Below are positions 24,886 through 34,165 of a stretch of 64,000 bases of DNA, one piece after another. The stretch's first letter is position 1. Each line of letters starts with the position of its first letter. The position numbers were made by a program, and so were the translations under genes. The notes beneath the pieces were generated by a model, which searched no databases, was not told the origin of the DNA, and saw only the letters and a program-made list of their open reading frames with translations. The DNA comes from Candidatus Latescibacterota bacterium (lineage in GTDB: Bacteria; Krumholzibacteriota; Krumholzibacteriia; G020349025): the NCBI GenBank assembly GCA_020349025.1, contig CP070763.1, positions 3,041,661 to 3,105,660 on the forward strand. Reading direction: 5' to 3'.

Positions 24886-27023
24886 CACTTCTCCGTATCG
24901 GCAGCGCGCGCCGACCCAACCTGCTCCAAGGCGCGGCGCGCCAGCTCGTTCTCCGGATCGAGCGTGGCGACGTGACGCCAGGCTTCGAGCGCTTCCTCGA
25001 ACCGTCCCGAGTCGGTGAGGAGGATCGCCAGATTCGTCCACGCCGGAACATAGCGTGGATTCGCCGCGACCGCGGCGCGAAACCCCGCCTCCGCAGCTTC
25101 GGCGTCCCCCTGTGAGGCGCGCAGCGCCGCGAGGTTGTTGTGCGCCTGCGCGTGTCCCGGAACGATCTCGATCGCGCGCCGGTACGCCTGCGCCGCGGCA
25201 GCCGTGTCGCCAAGCGCCCGGTACGTTTCACCCAGATTGTTCCAGGCCGCCTCGCGTCGCGGCTCGAGTCGCAGCGACTGCCGGTACGCCTCCACCGCCT
25301 CGACGTAGCGCCGACTGCGGCGGTAGACGTTTCCCAGGTTGTACCACGAACGGTCCAGCTCCGGCTGCTCTCGCAACAGCTCGACGAGCGTCGCGATCGC
25401 CAGGGTATCTCTGCCGGCGCGGGAGTACATGCGCGCCAGGCCGTCACGCAGCTCTGCGTCCTTCGGCGACTCGCTCAGCGCCGAGCGATACGCGTCGAGC
25501 GCAGCATCGAAGAACCCCACCTTGGCATAGCGCAGAGCATCGTGCACGAGAAGATCGCGCTGCACGTGCGGGATGTCGATGTGCAGGCGCGCGGGAGCGC
25601 TGAGCCAGAAGAGCAGCACAGCGAGGAGCACGATGAGGAGCGCCTCCTTGCGCCGGCCGGCGCTCAGGATGCCGAGGAGGCGACCCGATGCGTAGACGGA
25701 GAGGACGATGAGCCACGGCATGACGGCAACGCGGTATCGATCGGTGATGAAGAAGAGCGCAATCGACACACCGTAGACGAGCGCGCAGGCGGCCAGGAGC
25801 CCAACGCCGCGCAGGCGCCGAGCGAGCCGCGGGTCGGCCTCTCGCCTCCGGAGCCGCGCCGCCTCCCAGAGCGCGATGCATCCTCCGAGCAGCGCCATGG
25901 GGAAGATGGCGTAGCTGCTCCAGAAGGGTGCGCGGGAGATCGGAAGGCGTTCCGCCTCGACGGCGTAGCTTTCCACCTGCGGGATCGAGAAGCGGTTCCA
26001 GAACAGGAGGAGCTTCCAGGCGAAGAGGTTTGCAGTGCCACCGGGGTGCGCGCGAACCCAGTCGAGCGTCTTGTGCAGCCAGAAGCGCGAGGCTTCGCTC
26101 GCGGTGACCGGACGCCCCGTTTCGCGCTGGACGAAGCGCAGCGCGAGCGGGTCACCCGCGAGATCGAGCCCTTCCGGCAGCACGAAGATGCCCGTCGCCT
26201 CCGGGCCGTTGCCGAGATAGAGATTGAAGCCGGCGTTGGCCGTCAAAAGCAGCGGTTGCCGCGCGTTGGCGAGGTTGTACAGAAGAAGAGGCGAGACGAC
26301 GAGCGTGCAGCCAGCGAGGAGCAGACCGACCTGGCGCATGCCGCGCGGGCCGTGCGCGCGAAACCAAACGGCCAGCGGCAGGAGCAGAAGCAGGTTGCTG
26401 CCGCGGCCGAGCGTCGCGAGGCCGAGGAGTGCGCCGGTGAGAACGGCGTGCAGCCGGCTCTCGGGGCCGCGCAGCGCGAAGAAAGATGCACCGAGCAGTG
26501 CGAGGAGGATCATCCATTCGACCAGGAACAGCGACTCGAAGAAGAGAGTCGGCGCAAAGCTCGCAACCGCCAGACCTGCGATCAGTGCGAGCGTGGCACG
26601 CATCAGTCGACGCGCGAGAGCGAACGTCATCGGCGCGGCCAAGCCTCCGAGCGCAAGCTGCACGGCGTACGCACCGATTGGTGACTCGCCGGTGATGCGG
26701 AACAGGATGCTGAGAAACCATGGATACAGGGGCGTCATGAACCAGGAGTCGGTCGGGTTCGGAACCCCGCGCACGAGGTTCCAGGCCTCCGCATGGTAGT
26801 ACGCCTCGTCCATGAGAAAGACGTGCGCCAGCAACGTCTCGCGGAAGGCGTCGAGGTGCACGGCACGCAGGGCCAACGCGATCAGGTACAGAGTGATTGC
26901 AGCCACACGCCCGTGAGTCGAGATCAGCGCGTCGAGCCGCTGGACTTGCCGTGCCCACGCGGCCGTCCATGTGCCGGCGTCGGCCGGACGCGAAGGGGGT
27001 GGCATCTGCTTGCTCTTGGGCAT
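24885..27023 (-). CDS. GT39-like membrane glycosyltransferase fused to TPR repeats
   Basis: 712 residues. The N-terminal two thirds form a polytopic ArnT/PMT-type domain: about 10-12 helices, with the acidic catalytic-loop motif MDEAYYHAEAWNL (about 91-103) after the first helix, and a TPLYPWFLSILFR loop. These enzymes move sugars from polyprenyl-phosphate to an acceptor on the outer face. From about 505 the protein has four or five clear TPR repeats (WYNLGNVYRRSRRYVEAVEAYRQSLRLEP and following) predicted to lie in the periplasm or cytosol. A similar fusion lies at 39210. The downstream lipoprotein is translationally coupled. Confidence 0.82.
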   Translation of the reverse strand: MPKSKQMPPPSRPADAGTWTAAWARQVQRLDALISTHGRVAAITLYLIALALRAVHLDAFRETLLAHVFLMDEAYYHAEAWNLVRGVPNPTDSWFMTPLYPWFLSILFRITGESPIGAYAVQLALGGLAAPMTFALARRLMRATLALIAGLAVASFAPTLFFESLFLVEWMILLALLGASFFALRGPESRLHAVLTGALLGLATLGRGSNLLLLLPLAVWFRAHGPRGMRQVGLLLAGCTLVVSPLLLYNLANARQPLLLTANAGFNLYLGNGPEATGIFVLPEGLDLAGDPLALRFVQRETGRPVTASEASRFWLHKTLDWVRAHPGGTANLFAWKLLLFWNRFSIPQVESYAVEAERLPISRAPFWSSYAIFPMALLGGCIALWEAARLRRREADPRLARRLRGVGLLAACALVYGVSIALFFITDRYRVAVMPWLIVLSVYASGRLLGILSAGRRKEALLIVLLAVLLFWLSAPARLHIDIPHVQRDLLVHDALRYAKVGFFDAALDAYRSALSESPKDAELRDGLARMYSRAGRDTLAIATLVELLREQPELDRSWYNLGNVYRRSRRYVEAVEAYRQSLRLEPRREAAWNNLGETYRALGDTAAAAQAYRRAIEIVPGHAQAHNNLAALRASQGDAEAAEAGFRAAVAANPRYVPAWTNLAILLTDSGRFEEALEAWRHVATLDPENELARRALEQVGSARAADTEK

Positions 27024-27313
27024 GCGTGCAGCGGGCCTCCGTGATCACCATCCGGGCGTTCGGCGAGCTGGGACGCTTCTCGACGACGCTCCTCGATCCC
27101 AGGTGAGCTTCCCTCACCCGAGCGTGCCCGTACGCAAAGCACCTGCTGGGATCGGAACCCACGATCCGAGAAGCACAGTAACACGCGGAAACGCAGACGT
27201 CGGTTGGCGCGGTGTTCAGGCCGCGGTTTCACCCATCGCGTGGCTCGGGTATCATGACGCCTGTCGCTGGACAGTGCCCGGCGCGAGCTCGCAGGCAGAC
27301 GAAACGGTGCTCC

Positions 27314-28663
27314 ATGGAAGAGATTTTTCTAAGTGGCGACCAGTTCATCCTGGTCAGCTTGCTCATCGAGGTCGGCTTCATGGCCAGCCTTGCGAGCTTG
27401 CTGATCACCACGCGCTTCTACCAGCGTCTACTGCGCGAGGAGAATCGTCGCACACGCGACCAGTTGATCTTCGCGCTCTCCTTTGGCCTCTGTCTTGCGC
27501 TCGCTGTCGGTCTCCGCTTTCTCATCGGCTACTCCGGCATGGACCTGAGTCTGCCGGGGGCGCTGCTCGCGGGTTTGCTGGGCGGCCCGCTGGCAGGAGC
27601 GATCGTCGGCTTCCTGGTGGGCGGCGCCGGCTTGACGCACGGGGAGTGGCTTGCGCTGCCATTCGGACTTCTGTACGGGCTCGTGGGCGGAGCGATTTCT
27701 CGTTTCCCGGGAAGTCGCAGGGGCTTGTGGGAATACTCCCCCTTTCCACACGTCAACCTGTGGAAGTTCGTGACGGCGCGCAAGTCGAAGGATGTCGTCC
27801 CCGTCATCATCAGTGCCGTTTGCGTCGGCCTCTCGATCGCGCGCCACTTCACCAGCAAGAAGTTCGGCCCCGACATTCTGTGGAGCTTCCACCCGCAGCA
27901 CAGCTACGTTCTGGCGCTGACGTGGGTGGCGAGCCTCGTGACCCTGGGAGTGCCGCTTCGCCTCTGGAACAACACACGGCTCGAGATGTTGCTGAAGTCG
28001 CAGGAGAGCCTGGCCGTGCGTGCGCGGCTCGACGCCCTGACGCAGCAGATCAATCCGCACTTCCTCTTCAACACGCTCACCTCGATCAGCGCTGCAACAC
28101 GCCGCAATCCGGAGCTGGCGCGCGACCTGATCCAGAAGCTGTCGACGATCCTGCGGCGCGTTCTCTATCGCAAGACGACGTTCGTTCCACTACAGGAGGA
28201 GCTGGAGTACATCGACTCCTACCTCGATCTCGAGGTCGCCCGCTTCGGCCCGGAGAAGCTTCGCATCGTCAAGCAGATCGATCCCAACGTGATCGAAATC
28301 CCGGTCCCCTCCATGATTCTGCAGCCTCTGGTCGAGAACGCCGTCAATCACGCCATCGCGCCGCGACCGGCCGGCGGAACCGTATGGATCCGCGCCTCGC
28401 TCCACCTCGATCAAGTGGAGATCGAGATCGCCGACGACGGTGCGGGCTTCGACGCCTCGAAGCTCGACCTGGAGCAGACCAACGGCTCCGCCTCACGCCG
28501 GCGCGGGATCGGGCTCGCCAACGTCCACCAGAGACTCATGATGGCGTTCGGCAACGGACTCGACATCGTCAGCGCCCGCGGGCAGGGCACTCGCATCCGC
28601 TTCACGGTGCCCGCCGTGAGCACAGGCGAGCTGGTGCTCGAGTCGGAGGAGGTCGGATCGTGA
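27314..28663 (+). CDS. LytS-type sensor histidine kinase
   Basis: 449 residues from the ATG at 27314; an in-frame ATG at 27254 is possible and neither has a strong ribosome site. The N-terminal half is a 5TMR-LYT-like set of helices with Gly-rich LLAGLLGGPLAGAIVGFLVGG. The His_kinase domain follows with phospho-acceptor in NPHFLFNTL (His about 249), N box (LVENAVNH) and DDGAGFD/RRGIGLANVHQRL. It pairs with the LytTR regulator overlapping by 4 nt. In other bacteria such pairs sense cell-wall state, membrane potential or small metabolites; the signal here is unknown. Confidence 0.9.
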   Translation: MEEIFLSGDQFILVSLLIEVGFMASLASLLITTRFYQRLLREENRRTRDQLIFALSFGLCLALAVGLRFLIGYSGMDLSLPGALLAGLLGGPLAGAIVGFLVGGAGLTHGEWLALPFGLLYGLVGGAISRFPGSRRGLWEYSPFPHVNLWKFVTARKSKDVVPVIISAVCVGLSIARHFTSKKFGPDILWSFHPQHSYVLALTWVASLVTLGVPLRLWNNTRLEMLLKSQESLAVRARLDALTQQINPHFLFNTLTSISAATRRNPELARDLIQKLSTILRRVLYRKTTFVPLQEELEYIDSYLDLEVARFGPEKLRIVKQIDPNVIEIPVPSMILQPLVENAVNHAIAPRPAGGTVWIRASLHLDQVEIEIADDGAGFDASKLDLEQTNGSASRRRGIGLANVHQRLMMAFGNGLDIVSARGQGTRIRFTVPAVSTGELVLESEEVGS

Positions 28664-29427
28664 AGATCCGCACCGTGATCGCCGACGACGAGAAGCCCGC
28701 ACGCGAGGAGATCCGCTATCTGTTGCGCGCCGTGGAGGATGTGGACATTGTTGGCGAGGCGGACAACGGCCTCGAGGCGTACAACCTCATCGAGGCGGAG
28801 CGACCCGATCTCGTGCTCCTCGACGTCCAGATGCCCGGTCTCGACGGCTTCCAGGTCGTACGCGAGATCCGCAACCTGGATCAATCGCCACTCATCATCT
28901 TCGTGACGGCATTCGATCGCTACGCCATCCAGGCGTTCGAGGTGAGTGCACTCGACTACCTGCTGAAGCCCGTTGCACACGAGCGACTCGTGCAGGCGAT
29001 CGATCGCGTGCGGCCACTCCTCGAAACGCGCTCGAACCTGGAGGGGAAGCTGTCGCGATTCCTGGAGCGCTTACCTTCTCGCAGTCGCCACCTCGCCAAG
29101 GTCCCGGTACGCCGGCGCAAGCACCTGCATCTGATCGACGTCGACGACATCGTCTACGGTTACGTGCGCGACGGGGTGGTGTTCATCGCCACACAAGAGC
29201 AGCAAGACATGGTCTCCTATCGCACGCTGGACGAGTTCGAAGCGGAGCTCGACCCGGAGGTGTTCCATCGCGTGCACCGCAGCTACCTCGCCAACGTCAA
29301 CCACATCCGCGAGATCATTCCGCAAACCTCCGGAAACTACGAGCTGCTCCTGGACGACCCTGGGGGGACGCGCATCCCCCTCTCACGCCAGCACGCACGA
29401 GAGCTGCGCCGCATCTACAAGTGGTGA
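28660..29427 (+). CDS. LytTR-family response regulator
   Basis: 255 residues from GTG overlapping the kinase stop by 4 nt, with GGAGG upstream. Receiver domain (about 1-120): acidic pocket IADDE, phospho-acceptor Asp55 in LLDVQMPG, Thr in FVTAFD and Lys in LLKP. LytTR DNA-binding domain (about 150-250) with FHRVHRSYLANVNHIREI and LSRQHARELRR. It binds DNA through a beta-fold rather than a helix-turn-helix. Target genes are not evident. Confidence 0.93.
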   Translation: MKIRTVIADDEKPAREEIRYLLRAVEDVDIVGEADNGLEAYNLIEAERPDLVLLDVQMPGLDGFQVVREIRNLDQSPLIIFVTAFDRYAIQAFEVSALDYLLKPVAHERLVQAIDRVRPLLETRSNLEGKLSRFLERLPSRSRHLAKVPVRRRKHLHLIDVDDIVYGYVRDGVVFIATQEQQDMVSYRTLDEFEAELDPEVFHRVHRSYLANVNHIREIIPQTSGNYELLLDDPGGTRIPLSRQHARELRRIYKW

Positions 29428-29507
29428 GGCGTGTGCCGACGTCGGCCAAGGCGCTTCGTCTTGTTCCACGGGCCCCGAAGACGCCGACTTCACGCAGATC
29501 GGCAGTG

Positions 29508-30239
29508 CTAGTGCGCGTGCGTTGCGTGGCTCAGCAGGCCGAGCAGCGCACCGGCGACGACGGCGAGCAGGTTCCAGTGGCGCCCCTCGTGATGCGAGTG
29601 CGCGTGTGGCAGAAGGTCGGACGTGGCGATGAAGAGAAACGTTCCTGCGGCCACACCGACGGCGAGTCCGAGGATCTCCTGGCTGGCGTTGCGCAGGAGA
29701 AGCAGCGCCAGCGCTCCCCCGAGCGGCGTCACGAGAGAGAACATGAACAGCAGAAGCAGGACCGAGCGACGGCTGAAGCCGAAGTAGATGAGAATGCTGG
29801 TCAGCGAGAAGGTGTTCGGAATCTTGTGCGCCACGATCGCCCACAGCACGGCCGGTCCCAGGGTCGGCACCATCACGCTCGAGCCGAGGGCGACGCCATC
29901 CAGCAGGCTGTGGAGTGAGATGCCGATGTATGCGGCCAGACCGGTGCGACGCCCGGCCAGCTCCTCGGTCTCGTGCGGATGGATCAGCAGGAACTTCTCG
30001 AGCGCCAGCAACAGCAAGAAGCCGCCGAGCACCGCGGTGAAGAAGTGCTTCGAGATGTCCATCGCCTGGGGAAGCAGATCGAGGAAGACGACGCCGAGGA
30101 TGATTCCCGCGCTCAAGCTGATGAGGATCTTCAGCTGCGCATCCGACCAGCGGCGCAGGAGCGGAATCAAGCCACCGAGGAACGACGTGACGAAGGTCCA
30201 CATCGCGAACTCGGCATAGCGCTGGGCCACGGATTCCAC
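29508..30239 (-). CDS. ZIP family divalent metal transporter
   Basis: 243 residues from GTG; an internal ATG at 30203 would give 231. About eight membrane helices. The metal-site helices carry HSLLDGVALG and HKIPNTFSL, the equivalents of the HN..DG and EG.PEG signatures of ZIP proteins; here the second motif has His-Lys in place of Glu-Gly, seen in some bacterial members. The His-rich segment that usually lies in the loop is at the C-terminal side instead (HAHSHHEGRH). It imports zinc, iron or manganese across the inner membrane. Convergent with the LytTR gene. Confidence 0.87.
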   Translation of the reverse strand: MESVAQRYAEFAMWTFVTSFLGGLIPLLRRWSDAQLKILISLSAGIILGVVFLDLLPQAMDISKHFFTAVLGGFLLLLALEKFLLIHPHETEELAGRRTGLAAYIGISLHSLLDGVALGSSVMVPTLGPAVLWAIVAHKIPNTFSLTSILIYFGFSRRSVLLLLFMFSLVTPLGGALALLLLRNASQEILGLAVGVAAGTFLFIATSDLLPHAHSHHEGRHWNLLAVVAGALLGLLSHATHAH

Positions 30240-30374
30240 GGGAGTCCCGATCGGAGCGTATGGAAAGTGCGGCCGTCGACTCAGGCGGCATCCGCAAAAG
30301 CCGGGCAGCGGAGATCCGGAAACGGGCGGTCGTCCCCGGGGCGGGGACCAAGATCCCCGCGCGCGCGCCGCGCG

Positions 30375-31451
30375 TCAAGCCCCCACCCCACGCCGGCGTG
30401 CGCGTGCTGCGAGCCCCGAGAACAGATGCTCCACCCGCGCCATGCTCGCACGCCAGGAGCCACGCTCGGCAACGATCTGCCGGTTGGCGGTGGCGGCGCG
30501 CGCACGCAACGGGGCGTCGTCGGCCGCCTTCTCGAGACAGCGTGCCAGCGCGTCCGCATCACCGCTCGGAAACAGCAGGCCGTTCTCGCCGTCGCGCACC
30601 CACTCGCGGTTGCCATCGATGTCGCTGACGACGGGCAAACACCCCGCAGCCATTGCTTCCAGTAGAGAGACCGACGTGCTGTCGCTGAGTGACGTCGACA
30701 CGTAGACGTGAGCAGCGGCCAGCTCCTGCATGAGCGCCGGCGTATCGAGCCAGCCGAGGAACTGCGCGCGCGGCTCGACGTCGACACGGCGCAACGCCTG
30801 CTCGCACGAGCCGCTCCCGGCCAGCCGCAGCACCAGGCGATTGCGCTTCTCGCGACGCACGCGGCCGACGGCGTGCAGCAACGTCTCCACGTCGTAGACC
30901 GGCTCGAGCCGGCGTGTGCTGAGGATCACGATCGGAGACTCGGGGCGTTCGGGAGCGGGCTCGAAGCGCTCGACCTCGACGCCGAACGGTACGGTGAGGA
31001 TCCGTTCCTCCGGGTAGCCGAAGGTTGCAATCTCACGTGTCAGGTTGGCGCCATCGGATGTGACGTGGTCACAGCGCGCGAGCACGTAGCGCGTGCGCCA
31101 GCGATGCAGCGCTGTTCGGTGCGCGGAGACGAGGATGTCACTTCCGAGTGTGCTGAGGACGAGCGGCCGCGCTTGCATGCGCGTCGCCATCCATCCGTAG
31201 TTCGGCAGGAAGTGTGCGTTCACGAGTTCCGGGGCGAAATTGCGCAGGTGTCTTGCTGCGGCCGTCACGCTCGTCGTGTAGCGCAGGAAGCGTGGCAGCC
31301 ACTGCGTCGATTCGAGATACGCGACGGAGCAGTCGTACCCCTCCCCCTCCTCGAGGCTCACGAGCAGACACTCGTGGCCACGCCGGACGAAGTAGTCCAC
31401 CCAGCGTCGCGTGTGGGGAAGCGAGGCATCTGCAAGGAAGGAGATCCGCAC
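30375..31451 (-). CDS. GT4-type glycosyltransferase
   Basis: 358 residues from GTG. N-terminal ISFLADASLPHTRRWVDYF (the HTRRW pattern is common in GT4 enzymes acting after a membrane-bound acceptor), VNAHFLPNYGWM, then donor domain motifs ILSTRRLEPVYDVETLL and the E-x7-E region (SDSTSVSLLEAMAAG), where the first Glu is replaced by Asp/Ser (DSTSVSLLE). The C-terminus is Arg-rich. It lies upstream of the ZIP gene with a 135-nt gap and downstream of a small secreted-protein gene. The sugar and acceptor are unknown. Confidence 0.87.
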   Translation of the reverse strand: MRISFLADASLPHTRRWVDYFVRRGHECLLVSLEEGEGYDCSVAYLESTQWLPRFLRYTTSVTAAARHLRNFAPELVNAHFLPNYGWMATRMQARPLVLSTLGSDILVSAHRTALHRWRTRYVLARCDHVTSDGANLTREIATFGYPEERILTVPFGVEVERFEPAPERPESPIVILSTRRLEPVYDVETLLHAVGRVRREKRNRLVLRLAGSGSCEQALRRVDVEPRAQFLGWLDTPALMQELAAAHVYVSTSLSDSTSVSLLEAMAAGCLPVVSDIDGNREWVRDGENGLLFPSGDADALARCLEKAADDAPLRARAATANRQIVAERGSWRASMARVEHLFSGLAARARRRGVGA

Positions 31452-31569
31452 CGCCGCATGCTACGACACGTTCGAGACAAACGCCTAGCAGTGACGCCGT
31501 CCGAAACTGACGAGCCGCAGCCCAAGGCGGTGTCGAGGGCCAGGGACTCGAGCATCGTCGCGACTCGAA

Positions 31570-32190
31570 TCAGCGGTAGAGCGCTTTGACGCGACCCCAG
31601 TCAGTGCTCTCGGAGCTCGAGCCGCAAGCGACCGCACCGGACGGGTTGATCACCGCGCGTCCGGTCTGGACGCAGATCTTGGTGTAGATGGGACCATCGC
31701 ACAATGTCATCAGCGGGCATGGAAGGCCCGAGACTTTCGGATCCTCATGCGCCTCGATTCGGAGGATCACGTCCGTGCCGCCTCCAAGAGCCTGGGCTTG
31801 GAAGCGCATGATCGGAACGGTGAGCCCGGTGAGGCACTCGCCACCAGCGACCACGGTCCCGGGGCCCAGCGCATCCCCGACCTGGATCGGCGGAATGCTC
31901 ACCTCGGAATGAAAGAGAAAGCCGTCGCCATTCTCCACCGTAATGCGGAAAGAGGCACCGGTGACGCCGCCGCGCGTGTCGCCGTCGGGCGTGAAGACGA
32001 CGTACGCCGTGCGCGCTTGTCCGGGAGACGCCGTCGTCTCGCACTCCCCGGCGCGGTCGTCGAAGTAGATCCCGAGCAGACCATTGCCTTCCGCGGCGGC
32101 CTGGTGGGCAACGGCGACCAGGAGAGGAGACATGGCCAACAGAGTGCGAGCCACCCGGCGGAGAGGCTGTGACATGTGCGTGTTCTCCAT
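31570..32190 (-). CDS. small secreted protein of unknown function
   Basis: 206 residues; a signal sequence (about 12-33) ends in HQAAAEG. The second ATG at 32175 has GGAG upstream and may be the true start. The mature protein starts LLGIYFDDRAGECETT and has six or more cysteines that could form disulfides. The pattern YVVFTPDGDTRGGVTGASFRI suggests a beta-sandwich domain. I have no named family for it; short secreted proteins of this look, with one cohesin- or Ig-like domain, are frequent in FCB candidate phyla (general recollection). Confidence 0.65.
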   Translation of the reverse strand: MENTHMSQPLRRVARTLLAMSPLLVAVAHQAAAEGNGLLGIYFDDRAGECETTASPGQARTAYVVFTPDGDTRGGVTGASFRITVENGDGFLFHSEVSIPPIQVGDALGPGTVVAGGECLTGLTVPIMRFQAQALGGGTDVILRIEAHEDPKVSGLPCPLMTLCDGPIYTKICVQTGRAVINPSGAVACGSSSESTDWGRVKALYR

Positions 32191-32336
32191 GAGCTTCTGG
32201 AAACGACCCGAACACGAGCGTTGCGAGGTTCAGCAGGTCGTTCTCGGACAGGCTCGGCGCACAGCTCGAGAGAGCTGCAAGTCAGGATATCATTTTCGCG
32301 CAACGATTTCCAGCCGCAGGGCGGCTCCGCGGAGGG

Positions 32337-34019
32337 TCAGACGGAGCCGGGTGTCTCGCGCGCGTCGAGCGCCGGATCGAAGAGACAGAAGCAGTTTCTC
32401 CCATCGCGCTTGGCGCGCTGCAGGGCAGCGCGAGCCTGGCTCAGCAGCTCGGGTTGCTCCTCGCTCCCGGAGAACACGCCGCCTCCGATCGAGACGGTCG
32501 TTTTCACCGCCAGCTTCGAATGGTGCAGCGCGTGCACGCGCGAGCTCACGCAGGTGCGGATGCGTTCGCTCACCACCGCCAGGACTTCCGCGTTCGTCTC
32601 CGGAAGCAGAACCACGAACTCCTCGCCGGCGAAACGCGCCAGGATGTCGACGTCACGGATCGAATCGCGAATTGCGCGAGCCACGCTCGCCAGGACCTTG
32701 TCGCCGATGTCGTGACCGTACGTCTCGTTCAGGACACTGAAGCGATCGAGATTGACGAGGAGCAGGGCGCAGTGGAGATCGTTCTCGCGGCAGCGGGCGA
32801 CCTCGGCCGCGAGCTGATCGTGGAAACGTCTGTGGCTGAACACGCCGGTGAGCAGGTCGAAGCCCGTGTGGCGGTTGCCGTGCTGCAGCCGCTCGACGGC
32901 GGTCCCGAGCAGCTTACCGAACTCGCGCAGGATCTCGAAGTCACTCTGGGTGAACGCGTTCGGCTGGTAACAGCCGACGTTCAGCGTGCCGTAGACGCTG
33001 CCGTCGGCGATCATCGGCACGATCATGTCGCTGCGGAGCCTCTCGGTGCTCATCTGCTCGCTGAACATCTCCTCTTTGGCGATCTCGTTGCGACAAACCC
33101 CGGACTTGTTCAGCATGACCCAGCCGATCACGTTGTTCTCGTCCAGCGGCACCGTTTGGTTGTCGCCGATCGGCAGACCAAACTCCTTGTGGATGTTGCG
33201 CAGACGGACGCTGCCATCCTCGGGGTCGAGGTACGCGACACTGGCGCGGTCGTAGCGGAAGATGCGGCGGAGCTCACGCGTCACCAGCGTAAAGGCGGAG
33301 TCGAGGTCGGTGCAGGTGTTGATGTCGCCCGCGGTCTGGATCGTTTTGAGCAGGAGCAGCTTGTCGCTGAGGAAGGGGCGCTGCTTGGCGTCCCTGTCGC
33401 GCTCCAGCTTGCCCAGGCGGACGGGGTCGTTCCAATGCTCCAGGCGATCGTGGCGCGGCTCGTAGGCCAGCAGCAGGTCGTCGAGCTTTGCCGGCGACTG
33501 CGTCACCTCACGCATGGATGCGGGTTCCCCGAGGGCAAGGATGGCAACGCCGGTGAAGTTCTGTGGCACCTCGAGCAAGCCGTTCAAGAAACCGAGTGAC
33601 TCGAGTCGCACCACGTCCGCGAACAGGCCCTCTCCCACGGAGGCGAGACGCAGCCGTTCCGCCGCATTCCACCCCGCTTCGCGCCAGCTCGGCTTGTCGA
33701 TTTCGCCAAAGATGCAGACGACGTGGGGAGCGTCGGTGAGCGAGACCAGCTCGCGGCGTTCGCCCGAGTTCTCGAGCTTTTCGTGGATCCACTCCGCTGT
33801 TTCGTTGAACCAGTGCTCACGCTGTTTCTCGCAGACACGCCGCAGCGCCTGCTTCGTTTCCACATCTTCGACGACGAGCAGGCGGATGGGGAACTGGTCG
33901 GCGAAGCTTGGGGTCGTGGCGGCGGCCGCAAGCACGCGACGAAGCCGCGCCGGAGCGACCGGGTCGGATCGGAATCCCTCGATCAGCTTGCGGGTTCGGA
34001 GCGCGTCTCTCAGGTCCAT
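32337..34019 (-). CDS. nitroreductase-GAF-GGDEF fusion protein
   Basis: 560 residues from the ATG at 34019 (GGAG about 6 nt upstream). Residues about 1-190 match the FMN nitroreductase fold: LRDALRTRKLIEGFRSDPV, AATTPSFADQFPIRLLVVED and VAILALGEP at the end. A GAF domain follows (about 235-390: DLDSAFTLVTRELRRIF, VIGWVMLNKSG, RSDMIVPMIADG). A diguanylate cyclase domain ends the protein with AGEEF in place of GGDEF (about 459-463) and an intact inhibitory-site RDVD exactly five residues before. AGDEF variants are known to be active, so cyclic di-GMP synthesis is plausible. No membrane helix. It is the last gene of a signalling cluster on this strand. Confidence 0.85.
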   Translation of the reverse strand: MDLRDALRTRKLIEGFRSDPVAPARLRRVLAAAATTPSFADQFPIRLLVVEDVETKQALRRVCEKQREHWFNETAEWIHEKLENSGERRELVSLTDAPHVVCIFGEIDKPSWREAGWNAAERLRLASVGEGLFADVVRLESLGFLNGLLEVPQNFTGVAILALGEPASMREVTQSPAKLDDLLLAYEPRHDRLEHWNDPVRLGKLERDRDAKQRPFLSDKLLLLKTIQTAGDINTCTDLDSAFTLVTRELRRIFRYDRASVAYLDPEDGSVRLRNIHKEFGLPIGDNQTVPLDENNVIGWVMLNKSGVCRNEIAKEEMFSEQMSTERLRSDMIVPMIADGSVYGTLNVGCYQPNAFTQSDFEILREFGKLLGTAVERLQHGNRHTGFDLLTGVFSHRRFHDQLAAEVARCRENDLHCALLLVNLDRFSVLNETYGHDIGDKVLASVARAIRDSIRDVDILARFAGEEFVVLLPETNAEVLAVVSERIRTCVSSRVHALHHSKLAVKTTVSIGGGVFSGSEEQPELLSQARAALQRAKRDGRNCFCLFDPALDARETPGSV

Positions 34020-34165
34020 GTCTGCTCCGAGGCGATGCCGCCGAGTGTCAGGAACAAGTCTGCATGTCGTCGATTCGAGGACTGCCCGCTCTGAGTCAGA
34101 CCCGTCAGCAAATCCTTTGCCAGCGCGGCGCACCGCGTCCCGGCGCGCGTGGAGCGCTGCCACGA

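Noticed and set aside
27140..27180. tRNA-like sequence on the minus strand (GGGTTCCGATCCC)
   Set aside because: The T-loop bases are non-canonical (TTCCGAT), the T stem has only four pairs, and I could not draw anticodon or D arms.
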